Source of the DNA: Panonychus citri
Lineage: Eukaryota > Arthropoda > Arachnida > Trombidiformes > Tetranychidae
Length of the DNA stretch: 64,000 nt
Assembly: GCF_014898815.1 (NCBI RefSeq)
Contig: NW_026515539.1
Coordinates: 2,046,001 to 2,110,000 of the forward strand
Reading direction: 5' to 3'
The position numbers and the translations under genes were made by a program. This document shows positions 33,374-43,314 of the stretch, piece after piece. The stretch's first letter is position 1. Every line of letters starts with the position of its first letter. The notes below the pieces were generated by a model. The model saw nothing but the letters and a program-made list of their open reading frames with translations. It had not been told where the DNA came from and did no database searches.

Positions 33374-35225
33374 ATGGGTGATACTGATGATAAATTGTCT
33401 AAAGACTTTCAAGAAAAACCCACTTGGACTGATTCCGGTGTTTGTGTTGACAGTGGTCTATGTATTGACTTACCCAGTTTACCCTCTACCCTTGATGTAG
33501 ACAATCCCTTTAAACAAGATGCTGAAGGAGATACCATATTACATCTTGCAGTTATCCAGGGTGTGACTAACTTAGTTTCATATTTAATCAAAGAAGCTCC
33601 TTCATCGGAATACTTAGATATCGCCAATGATGAATTTCAGGTAATAATCTCTCTCATATCACTATCAATCTGTTTCCATCTCCACACATGAAGATGATTA
33701 TTAACAATTTATCTTTTGTTTTTCTTCCTCTTTCTCTCTTTTTTTTATGTTGATTTTAAAGACACCTCTCCATTTGGCTACAATTACAAAACAATATGGA
33801 ATAATTAACCAATTAGTCACCTCAGGTGCTTCTCTATTTATTCGTGATCGTAATGGTAACTCACCAGTCCACATAGCTTGCCAGAATGGAGACATTATGG
33901 CTCTTAAATCATTATTATCTGCCAAACCAAGGATTACCAGTGATATCAATTCGTCTTCCTGTTCATCTACAACGTCAACTTCCTCATCATCTTCATCATC
34001 TACATCCACATCTACATCGTTATCACAATCTTCAATAGCATCTCCGTTAAATTTAAAAAATTATGAAGGTAATTCTCGGTTGCAATATCAAATGACGATA
34101 TCTGATTTACTTTAATGATTGATGTAAAATAGGGATTATTTTAGAGATAAAGTGCAGTCTTTTTTAATTTGACAGGTAAAACCAACAATAGGAAGATTGG
34201 GAAATGAACTTAAGATGCGTGAATTTTGAGCGGGGGTGGTTGGTTAAAGAGGATGAAAGAGAGAAAAAGAAAGAGAGGTTAAGTTAGCGAAAGAAAGAGC
34301 ATTTCGAAAGTACTATTTCTAAGCAAAGCAAGTGATGTATTTTTGGATTTCCCCGAAGCTAAGTATCAGCGTAAAAACCCTGAGAGAGAATAAGGTGAAG
34401 TTGAGTGAAAAAGAGAAGGAGGGAGAAAAGAAGAGAGAGAGAGAGAGACTCACAAAACTGAAACAAACTCCCTCCAACTCCACCTTCCTGCTTGCCACTT
34501 TATCTTCTCCCTCCCGCTTTCTTAAAGATTTCTTTCTTCTCTCTCTCTCTCTTTCAAACAACTAACTTGTTGCTTTGCTTTTTAGATTCGCTTATTACTC
34601 CCTTTGTTTTTGTTGTGTTATTTTCGTTGAAATCAGAACACATAAAATAGATTCTTATGTAAGAGGTCAGGAAGGTCAACAAATTTTAAGCATTTTGATC
34701 ACCAGCGTTCTAACGTTCCAACTCTTTTCTCTTTATTTTTCTCTATTCAGGCGAAACCAGTTTACATCTAGCAGTCAAAACTGCCGACAAAAGTCTCATT
34801 GAGTATCTTGTTAATCATGGAGCTGATATCAATGCTCAGGTAATTATTTCATCATGACGATTATGCTATCACATGAAATATTAATTAACTTTTACCTTTT
34901 TATTTTTCCCTTTTTTTTCTATCTCTAGGAGGGTAAAAGTGGTAAAACCGTACTACATTATGCAATATTGCAACAGAAATTAGATTTAATTCAATTTTTA
35001 ATCTACAATTGTAAATGTTCACCGCATGTACGAACCTATGGAGGGTTAACGGCAATGCATTTTCTCAGAGGATTATTAGAAGTTAATCCAAACAGTGGTA
35101 AATTAAGAGCAATCTATCAAATCTTGCAAGATTGTGGAGTTGATTGCGAAAATTATTCATCTACAAACTACGATTCAGATATTGATTATTATTCAGGCCA
35201 AGAATCTGATGAAGATATTTTGTGA
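33374..35225 (+). CDS. cact: NF-kappa-B inhibitor (IkB/Cactus family)
   Basis: Four exons (33374-33640, 33762-34068, 34751-34839, 34929-35225) join in frame to 319 residues. The N-terminus has two overlapping phosphodegron-like motifs, DSGVCVDSG (Ser21, Ser27), with lysines at 7, 10 and 15 upstream, as in IkB proteins that are phosphorylated and then ubiquitinated by SCF-beta-TrCP. Five to six ankyrin repeats follow (GDTILHLAV, TPLHLATI, SPVHIACQ, TSLHLAVK, TVLHYAIL). A Ser/Thr run interrupts them between the third and fourth repeats. The C-terminus is acidic (DSDIDYYSGQESDEDIL), like a PEST segment. It should hold a Rel/NF-kB dimer in the cytoplasm until signal-driven decay. Intron 2 (682 bases) is the longest of this gene. 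AATAAA lies at 35256. Confidence 0.9.
34069..34750 (+). other. Large intron of the IkB gene
   Basis: It contains a GA-rich tract near 34425-34448 and CT-rich tracts near 34530-34555. No exon is visible inside. Confidence 0.6.
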
Positions 35226-35823
35226 TGATGAAAATGACGACAATTAAAATTGGTTAATAAATAATTGTCGCACAAATCACATCAATCATTAAAATTGATT
35301 TAATCAGTTTTATGATTCAATTTAACTGTTTGTTAAAATAATAACATTTAATGTTTAATTGGATGATTGCGAACAAATTTAACGCTTATCAATATATATT
35401 GAAATACACATTAAACCAATTAGACTGATCATCTTGGTTTTATGGGAAAAAGATCAAGCTTAATAATTGGTAATTCAAGTTGAAATTGATTAACCAATTT
35501 ATGTTTCATACATTATATATCATATACAATAATTAACGAATTATTTTTAAGAATGACAAATAAAATATTCTGATTACAAAATTATTTAAATAACAAATAC
35601 CCTTGGAAGTTTATTGATTTGGTAAATATTGTTTATAAACATTTTCATTGGAATCGAGCATTGATTTGTTTCAATATTTCAAACAGACATTTGAACAATT
35701 AGGTAAATTGATATGATCGAGAGGTGAGAAAACAGTAAAGATCAAGGGACAAATGAAAGACATGAGAGGTAAATAGAAAGAGAAAGTAGATTAAGTGTTC
35801 TGATTGTTAATTGGCGAGATTAA
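35226..35823. other. Convergent 3' region of IkB and MARF1-like
   Basis: AT-rich 3' UTR sequence. A plus-strand AATAAA at 35256-35261 is the likely polyadenylation signal for IkB. Nothing else is recognised. Confidence 0.5.
35256..35261 (+). terminator. Polyadenylation signal (AATAAA) of the IkB gene
   Basis: Canonical hexamer 31 bases after the stop codon. Confidence 0.6.
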
Positions 35824-38800
35824 TCAGCAAACTGTTGCTTGATTATTGGAAGTAAAATTAGCAGCAATCCGACGAGGTTTAACTTTACGAGAAGAATCAC
35901 TTTTGCTTTTACCATCTTCTTGATTATCGAATGATTTTAACCAATCAATTGGTGGTTGTGGACAATTGCCCGTTGATAGCGGGGTGGCAGTGTTGCTAAG
36001 AGAGCTGGTGGAGTGGTAATGGTGATCTGGAGATTGTTGATTGTCCGAAGGGACAACAAAGGTTTCCATTGATTCACTGGTATCTGAGGTTGGAGAATCG
36101 AATGAGATTAAATCGGGTGCACGTTTAATCGGTAAAATTGTTGGCATCGGGAGGTGAGAAGGAACTGATTCACTGAGGATATCGATTATTTCACTACAAT
36201 CAGCTATTGAACTTGAAGATGATTGGGTCATTCGACTGTCTGTTGATGATTGAGGTGATAAAGTTATACTTGAAATCGGTGATGAAGATAAGGGTGGAGT
36301 GTCAACTTGAACATCGAGACAATGAGATAACGAGGAAGATGCTGAGGAAACGGAACAGGAAGATGAAGCTGAAGCAGCTGATTGCGGACGTTTTAGTAGA
36401 TTTGTAGGTGATTCACTTCGAGAAAGGATTAACTTTCTATCCCAGAAATGACGATTCAACGTTAACAAAAAGGAAACACGAATACCGTCCGATCTTTTGG
36501 TTATCGTAATATAATCAGATAACGAATGAATTAAAGCTCTAAATGATTTGAAACCAAATTTAGAGGCATCAGGATAAGATGAGTTGATCCTCAGTATCTC
36601 TGCCAATTCATTCAGAGTAACTTGACCAGCGTGCGATGATTGAATTGCTAGAACACAATCACGAGCAAATAAATGGTAATCGTTTAAACTAACACGTTGC
36701 ATCTCCTTGTCGATATCGATGAATTCATTTAAATCGGACTGGTTGGTTAAAGTAGAACAATCTAAATGTTGTCCAAATCGTTGATTGTACCCCTGAGATA
36801 ACTCATTGAAGCTCATTGATCCAGTTAATTTTTCCATAAGTAAAATAACAATTCGGTGGGCAAAGGCACGATTCCAACGTCGATCAACTAAAGAGACGTA
36901 ATAACGATCTTCATCCGATCGAACAAGTTTAAGTGTATCATTCAAATTTCTAATCAATTGAATCATATTCTCAACACCATAAGCTCGAAAATGAATCGGG
37001 TGACCGTATTCATGTTTAAAGAGATCATGTAAACAATCAGGAGTAATACAATTAGAAACACTTTTGATCAGGGAAACCAGACGACCTTCAATTGTTTTAA
37101 CTCGATATTCGTGGCTCAACTTGATTATCTTCTCATCGCCAGTCATATTATCCTCCAATTCAACAACTTCAGGCGAAAGAGATTCAAAGAGTTCAATTAA
37201 TTTGGTAAAACCATAATCAGCTACACGACATTGTCTATTAAAGTAGTGATGGTAAGTGGGTATGAATTTAGAGAAAGGCATTGAAAGAGTTGGAGTTGAT
37301 TGGAACAGTTCAACGATATCTCGAATTAAATATTTAGTTCGATCGATTTCTTCTTGTGTCCTCTCCTTTCTGGGTATTTCTAGGACAATCTCATTTGGAT
37401 CGTTATTATCTTCAGGCTTGATTATTACCACAGTTCCTTCCCAAACATCAACGAGAATATCAGTAACCTCGCAAACACCATAATTTTCAATGGAAAAAGT
37501 TTTCTCCAAAACTTTTTCATATTTTGTCGCAAGTTCACCGAGAGTTAATCGTTTCGCTGGTTGAGCTTTCAAAACTCTTATTAAATCGGAGGCAAATCTT
37601 TTAGTTTGTTCCCGATGTGTAAGTGTCAACATCTTCTTTGAACCTTCACCCAAAATCTGAACCACATGAGGAATCGCTTCCAAAAGTTCAATTAATTTTG
37701 TGTACCCATACTGATATACACAACATTGTCTACCAAAGTGGTTATGATAAGCAGGAACAAATTTAGAGAAAGGTATTAAACAACGAGGTTGACTTTTCAA
37801 TAGATCACGAACTTCTCGACTAAATTGTGCCATTTGACGAGCAATTGTATCATTAACGGTTGATGATGATGAGGAGGAGGTTCCTGTTGATGATGACAAC
37901 GTTGTTCCCTTGTTACTTTGATTGTTGTAAGCATTAGAATCGTTATGATGATTGCTAATGTTTCCACTTGACATCATTGAATTGTATGATGATACGTCCG
38001 AATAGTTTGAAGATGAACCAGATAGAATTGATTGTTGGGGTTGATTAGTGGAATAGGATGTGGAAGAGGAAGAGGAAGCAGAGGAAGAGGCGATTGTCGA
38101 TTTACTTGAAGCCCAAGTGACCCGTTTGAAGGAGACTTCTTGATCTATGGCTATTTCGATACCGGGTAAACAGGTAATCAAATGCTCCAAAGGTACCAGA
38201 GAACCGTCACTGGTATTAAATGTTTCTTTGAATTGGTGAAAATAACAGGTTAATAGACTCGCTAATGGTAAGCAACCTGAATGTGAATCAAGGAGAGCGT
38301 GCATTCGGGGGCCCAATTTTTTCAACGAAATATTGACTAAAGGTAAACAAAGTATTGGCTCTTCATCGGTCCAACCATCGCCGAAACCATTGATCATTGA
38401 GTAGCCATTTAATGTGATTACTGTTGCCTTTGAACCATGATGACTGTGATTAGCAGATGATGAGGAGGATAATGAAGACAATGGCGGTGATTTACCATTC
38501 GGACCCTTAATCATCTCAGGTTGATGAATTGAACAAAAGGGTAAAATTTTCTCTCTCCTATTGATTGTTGAAGGTAAACTTAAAGTAGCTTTATATTTAC
38601 CACTAAGGGTTATATATTTACCACCTAAATTGGCACAATTAATTGAATTACCGCCATTGGTTGTGTTTACATTAACTCCACTGGCATTGTTGTTACTTGT
38701 GCTACTGCTACCATAGGAATCGGGTACCAGTTCAATGGTGTCACGTAAACGGCGTAAATCGGCTCGAGTTAACGATCGGTGGAAATTTTTCTCAAAAAAA

Positions 38801-38889
38801 TACTGAAAAGTAACAAATGGAAGCTTCTTTGATGGATTATCTTCAAACAAAGAGATAACCTCAGCTCTTAAGAGATCAGTTGAATGCAT
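35824..38889 (-). CDS. MARF1: MARF1-like protein with eight LOTUS domains
   Basis: One large exon encodes 1021 residues from the ATG at 38889. Eight LOTUS/OST-HTH-like units can be read at about residues 3-55, 190-250, 350-415, 425-485, 510-570, 590-650, 670-730 and 740-800. Examples are IPFSKFVPAYHNHFGRQC, MPFSKFIPTYHHYFNRQC and TLGELATKYEKVLEKTF. Ser/Asn-rich spacers separate the first three, and the last 200 residues are a Ser-rich tail. MARF1 of mammals has an NYN nuclease domain, RRMs and a LOTUS array, and lowers mRNA stability. No NYN or RRM is seen here. The frame is open for another 59 codons upstream without an ATG, with a possible acceptor (TTTTTGTTTAG) near 39005, so further 5' exons remain possible. 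Confidence 0.85.
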   Translation of the reverse strand: MHSTDLLRAEVISLFEDNPSKKLPFVTFQYFFEKNFHRSLTRADLRRLRDTIELVPDSYGSSSTSNNNASGVNVNTTNGGNSINCANLGGKYITLSGKYKATLSLPSTINRREKILPFCSIHQPEMIKGPNGKSPPLSSLSSSSSANHSHHGSKATVITLNGYSMINGFGDGWTDEEPILCLPLVNISLKKLGPRMHALLDSHSGCLPLASLLTCYFHQFKETFNTSDGSLVPLEHLITCLPGIEIAIDQEVSFKRVTWASSKSTIASSSASSSSSTSYSTNQPQQSILSGSSSNYSDVSSYNSMMSSGNISNHHNDSNAYNNQSNKGTTLSSSTGTSSSSSSTVNDTIARQMAQFSREVRDLLKSQPRCLIPFSKFVPAYHNHFGRQCCVYQYGYTKLIELLEAIPHVVQILGEGSKKMLTLTHREQTKRFASDLIRVLKAQPAKRLTLGELATKYEKVLEKTFSIENYGVCEVTDILVDVWEGTVVIIKPEDNNDPNEIVLEIPRKERTQEEIDRTKYLIRDIVELFQSTPTLSMPFSKFIPTYHHYFNRQCRVADYGFTKLIELFESLSPEVVELEDNMTGDEKIIKLSHEYRVKTIEGRLVSLIKSVSNCITPDCLHDLFKHEYGHPIHFRAYGVENMIQLIRNLNDTLKLVRSDEDRYYVSLVDRRWNRAFAHRIVILLMEKLTGSMSFNELSQGYNQRFGQHLDCSTLTNQSDLNEFIDIDKEMQRVSLNDYHLFARDCVLAIQSSHAGQVTLNELAEILRINSSYPDASKFGFKSFRALIHSLSDYITITKRSDGIRVSFLLTLNRHFWDRKLILSRSESPTNLLKRPQSAASASSSCSVSSASSSLSHCLDVQVDTPPLSSSPISSITLSPQSSTDSRMTQSSSSSIADCSEIIDILSESVPSHLPMPTILPIKRAPDLISFDSPTSDTSESMETFVVPSDNQQSPDHHYHSTSSLSNTATPLSTGNCPQPPIDWLKSFDNQEDGKSKSDSSRKVKPRRIAANFTSNNQATVC

Positions 38890-40359
38890 GATGATGATGG
38901 TGATTAACAGAAATGTTTGAAGATGAATTTTGTGAGGGATTGTATCGAGTTGGTGGTGGATTGTACAGGTAATAGGAAAGGTGAAGAAGGATAATAAAGC
39001 TAAACAAAAATGGATGATGTCGGTGATGAAGACGAAGAGAAAATAAGAAAAGGATGATAAGCACAAAGCCGAAAAACCCGGTGGTTGTTGTGGTTAAACT
39101 CGTCGGTTGTTGTTGGTTTGGATTCTCCAGAATGTAAATTAATCTACAAACGAAAACAAATCAAATATTTATAAAAGAATCAAGGTGGTAATAGAGGGCA
39201 CAGAGAGGAAAAGAGAGACAATCAAATTGTTGATTGTTAGGAAAAGGAAATAATTAACTGGAGGCAACAAAGAGAAAGTAAAACAGAGATGATGTTTATG
39301 AGAAGAAAAAAAAATGAGTTGACCATTTATTTGATTTCTTTTTTTTATATTGCAAGAGAGGGAAAGATGATTGGTGATTTGGTTGACGAACAATTAATTA
39401 ACGATGTTGATTGAAACTGGATCATCAGAATACTGAGATGATCAAACTAGTGGTTTTATACTAATTAAAAGATGTCATCATAATTGTAACGAGAATAAAA
39501 AAACTCAAGTTAAGGCGGATAATTGTTTAGACTTTAGTGTAACTTTGATACAATTTGATTTCTTTTGTCAACAATTAACTCTCATTGGTTTAATTGTTTC
39601 ACCATTTAATCCAAGCAAAGGAATATCTCTTTCTTATCTATGTCTCAAGTTGATGTTTCAAATAATTTCAGTTAATTTGATTTACTTTAATTTCAAGATT
39701 GTAAAGTTTTTAAACTACTTTAATTGCTTCTTGATTGTGATCAGCTTTTTTTTCTTATTCTTTTGTTTTTGCATCAAATACCCTTAGAAATCACCATTAA
39801 TTTGATTCCTCTTCTAATATTTTTCTCCTTTTTACTTCTTAATACAAACAAAATTAAGTTAATTATCATTTTGGTTAAGCTTAATTGAGAAAAAAACAAA
39901 AAGCTAAATCGTCAATATCTCTTGTTACTTTGGTGATTGAATCGTCACAATCAAGTGAGAGTTTGTTGTTGTCAATCTATTTCCTTAATCGTTTTGTTGA
40001 GAATTGATTTAGGTTTCCATTTATCTTTCAATGATAATTGTTTTCACTATTCAAATGATTAGAATTAAATTCTAATTGATTTGAATTTTTTTTCCTCGTT
40101 TCTTAAGTATTTTCAATTCTCACCAAGAGATGGAGCTAATTTTCTATTCGTTTCATCATGAATCATTTTAAGATGATTTGTTTTTTTCTTGTTCTCAATT
40201 GTTAATTTTTCCTTTGGAATTTAATTTGATACAGTAATTATTTCCTTTTATTTTGATACTTATCGTTATTATTGTGTTCTGTTTGACTTTGAATACTCAT
40301 CTTTTCTTTGTAATTGATTTCACTGGTTGTGTTTAAATTGATTTTCTTAATTCATCATC
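38890..40359. promoter_or_regulatory. Divergent upstream region of MARF1-like and BAP31
   Basis: Two genes start head to head about 1.47 kb apart, so promoters and 5' UTRs of both lie here. It is AT-rich with CT tracts; I see no clear core-promoter element. A plus-strand ORF at 39545-39787 is Phe/Ile-rich and unlikely to be coding. Confidence 0.4.
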
Positions 40360-41096
40360 ATGAGTCTTCAATGGACCCTTGTTGCAACCTTTTTGTATAT
40401 TGAGATTGTTGTTGTCATTATCCTGTTATTGCCCATCATTTCACCTAGAAAATGGCAGAGTTTTTTCAAATCAAGGTTCCTACAGTCAATAGAACGTCAG
40501 AGTAATCTTTATTTCACTGGGTTTCTATTAATTTTGGTTCTACTCTTTTTGGATTCTATTCGGGAGATGAGAAGATATTCACTGGGCCGAGAACATGATG
40601 AACAATCTGGTCACCTTAATTCAGAATTGGCTCATTCAATGAAATTGTTCCGAGCTCAACGTAACTTTTACATTGCTGGTTTTGCCCTTTTCTCTGTCTT
40701 GTTATCCGTCGTATTGCCTCACTTTTATCCCAAGCAGCACAACTTAAGAATCAATTGGAAGCTGTCACCGCTCAGGCAAAAGGAGCATCAAGAGCAGCTG
40801 AAGCTCTTTTGAAGACAACTGATGACGGAAAGAAAAAAGAGAAAAGTAAAGTCGGTGGTGATAAAACCGAACCCGAACCCGAACCATCAACAGCTTCTCC
40901 AAATGAATTAAAACGTCTACGATCTGAATTAGCTGGAATCAAAGAAGAATTGATCAAAGCCAAGAATGAAGTTGCAAAAGCCGAAGCCCTAAAGAAACAA
41001 GCAGAGAACATCAGCCGAGAATATGATCGTTTGGCTGATGAACATGCCAAGTTAACCAAAAAACTGGGAACCGTTGGTGATAAAAAAGCTGATTAA
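40360..41096 (+). CDS. BCAP31: B-cell receptor-associated protein 31 homologue, with a one-base frameshift
   Basis: The first frame (ATG 40360) reads MSLQWTLVATFLYIEIVVV, SPRKWQSFFKSR and MKLFRAQRNFYIAGFALF, matching the three-helix membrane region of BAP31. At about 40688-40692 the conserved sequence moves to another frame, which continues CLVIRRIASLLSQAAQLKNQ, then a coiled coil (AELRSELAGIKEEL-type heptads) and the end GDKKAD. The dilysine KKAD fits the ER-retrieval signal of the family. The shift is explained by one T missing from a run of four T (40688-40691). It is either a sequence error or a real mutation. BAP31 is an ER membrane chaperone and sorting factor. No intron is seen. The gene is otherwise complete at about 245 residues. 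Confidence 0.88.
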
Positions 41097-41534
41097 ATAC
41101 TTTTTAAAAAGTATACACTCTCTCAACTATCTTTCTCCTCTAAATTACATATGAAACATATTGTTTGATAAACTGTCAAAGATCAATGTATTTCCCCGGT
41201 GATACCAACAATTTGTTCTGTTCAATTGTAATAACCTTTTAATTATATTTAAAGCGATGTTTGAATATTAGTTTTGCTAATATGGCTGATATCTTTGGGA
41301 AATTTCAAATTTGTTTCTTTGTTCATCTTTACTACGATTGTCAAACATTCACATCAAAGAGTAAAAACCAAGATCACAGGAAGGAAAAACGTAACATTTT
41401 TTTTGGTGTCGCGAGATGGAGCTACTAGTAGATTTAAAGAAAGAGAACCATAGTAGTTCATCGAAGCCTCCCCAGAGGTCGCTGTTAAAGCTTAGTATAA
41501 ACTCAAAGTAATTTCAATGCAGAACACAAATCTA
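41097..41534. other. 3' region of BAP31 up to the hairpin element
   Basis: No gene is seen. A somewhat GC-richer patch lies at about 41405-41510. The last two bases (41533-41534, TA) are the left target-site copy of the next element. Confidence 0.45.
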
Positions 41535-42163
41535 TTAGGTAAACAACTAAGTAATGGCCAAAATTTTTTCGAGCTTACGTTTGGCTTGATTGTTAGAAAA
41601 CTTTAGATTTTTGATTAATAAATTTAGTATAATTAGAGAGGTTAGATAATAAGCTTTAACATGATATATAAATGATCATTTTATGATGATTAGTTTAATT
41701 ACAATTAAATTATATCTAAAGTGATAGAATTTTTGTTTTTCGATCTTTTTTATTCGGAGGTCATTTTTTCGATGAATATTGAACTTTCGAAGATTAAAAT
41801 TAAAACAAAATATTCTTTGGATTTTTGAGCTACTATTGGATAAATTTGAACAATTAAAACGATCAAGTTCAAATTTTATTTAAATTTAATCAAAAAATCA
41901 TTTATCATTGAAGAGACATTGTCTATGGAGATTTTTACATGAAAATTGATTCTAAATCAAGAACTTCATGAAAATCGGCTCTTTATGGAAAATCAATGAT
42001 TAAACTAATCATCATAAAATGATCATTTATGTATCATGTTAAAGCTTATTATCTAACCTCTCTAATTATACTAAATTTATTAATCAAAAATCTAAAGTTT
42101 TCTAACAATCAAGCCAAACGTAAGCTCGAAAAAATTTTGGCCATTATTTAGTTGTTTACCTAA
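41535..42163. mobile_element. Hairpin (foldback) element with about 165-base inverted repeats and TA target site
   Basis: The left arm (41535 to about 41699) starts TTAGGTAAACAACTAA. The right arm (about 42003-42163) is its reverse complement with very few differences (for example G/A near the outer end and T/C in ATGATATATAAA). About 300 bases of AT-rich sequence separate the arms. Both ends are flanked by TA (41533-41534 and 42164-42165), the duplication typical of Tc1/mariner-type transposons. No transposase ORF is present, so it is a non-autonomous MITE. It lies just downstream of BAP31. Confidence 0.88.
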
Positions 42164-42551
42164 TAATTGTTTTTAATGATTTTACAATTTTTAAGAATTA
42201 ATTAAGTTTTCAACAATTAAAACTGCATTTCATTTGTCAGGTAGATAAAAATAAGATAAATAAATGCTAATCATTTTCATTGATTGGGGAAAATGTGTTA
42301 ATATATTAATTATGATTAACATCAATCAATTGATTTAATTGGTAATGATTATGATGATTAGACTCAAATACAAATAAACAAAAAGTTTATTATAAACAAT
42401 CAGAAACTAGAGGAAGAAGATAATTTCAAGTTAAGAAATAGACAAAAAGAAAGACAAGAACCAGAAGCAAAAGAAGATGAGGATGAGGATGAGGATGAAG
42501 ATGATGAACAAAAAAAGAGGTGATTGAAAAAGAGATTTATAACTGTTCAAG
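42164..42551. other. Intergenic, low complexity
   Basis: AT-rich, with a GAGGAT-type repeat at about 42474-42506. No gene is seen. Confidence 0.45.
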
Positions 42552-42658
42552 ATGTTACCACCTAGGGAAGCTGAATCCCTCGCAGGAGTCATTTCAGCTG
42601 ACGGGTACTGCTCTCTCTTTCTCATTGGGTCATCATCGACTAATGCTTCACCGGGTCT
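42552..42658 (-). other. Isolated GC-richer segment, possible exon
   Basis: On the minus strand a good acceptor (GGTTGTAGGTTAG, ending 42659) is followed by an open frame, RPGEALVDDDPMRKREQYPS then AEMTPARDSASLGG, and a possible donor (GTG|GTAACA near 42559). Base composition is clearly less AT-rich than the flanks. The plus strand is also open here (MLPPREAESLAGVISADG). I cannot link it to a neighbouring gene. It could be an alternative 3' exon of the tetraspanin, part of an unseen gene, or a structured RNA. Confidence 0.3.
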
Positions 42659-43314
42659 CTAACCTACAACCTCGATAAACGAGGACAGTCAAGAGGTTTC
42701 TTTCTCATCTTCCCATTCTTTCATTTCTCTATGATGATAATCATCCTTCATCGTATATACTTTTCATCCACAACGTGCAAACGTTTTCAGATTAAAAATT
42801 CAACTTTGAATGAAACTAAGATGGTAAGCAATTTTTTATATGATATTTCAAATAAACATAATAATAGTGAGAGTATAATAACAATAGTTATAATAATGAT
42901 GATCATGTGAAAATATAATATAAAAAAGTTGCAACAACAAACTTGTTTTGAGGACAAAGTTGTTTTTTTTTCATGTCAAGCATTAGTCTTGTAGGGTTAG
43001 TGCTTTAAATGTGTTGTTGTTGTTGTTGTTTATCGTTAACTTGTTGTTTGTTTGTGGTTAGAGCGTTGGGTTTATGTCCATAGCCGATCTTGACTTTAAT
43101 ATAATAATTAGGAAGAATCTTAAAAAACAACAACGAAAATCAATGTTGTTGATTCCATAGAATTGTGGAAGTTTCTTTTTCTTTTTTCCTCCTTTTATCT
43201 TCGCTTGATATTATTGCCAAAAAAGCAACAAGTTGAACATCTCAGATTTTGTATCATTTTCTTACATATACTATTAACTTTAGTGATTATATACAAGGAG
43301 ATTGGTCAATAGTT
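42659..43314. other. 3' region of the tetraspanin gene
   Basis: AT-rich with a GTT repeat near 43013-43030. It probably contains the tetraspanin 3' UTR. No other feature is seen. Confidence 0.4.

Noticed and set aside
39545..39787. Plus-strand 80-residue Phe/Ile-rich ORF
   Set aside because: AT-rich chance ORF in the divergent upstream region, without signal or homology features.
42550..42660. Possible C/D-box snoRNA (GATGATGA and CTGA boxes)
   Set aside because: Boxes are present by eye, but spacing, terminal stem and guide pairing are not convincing.
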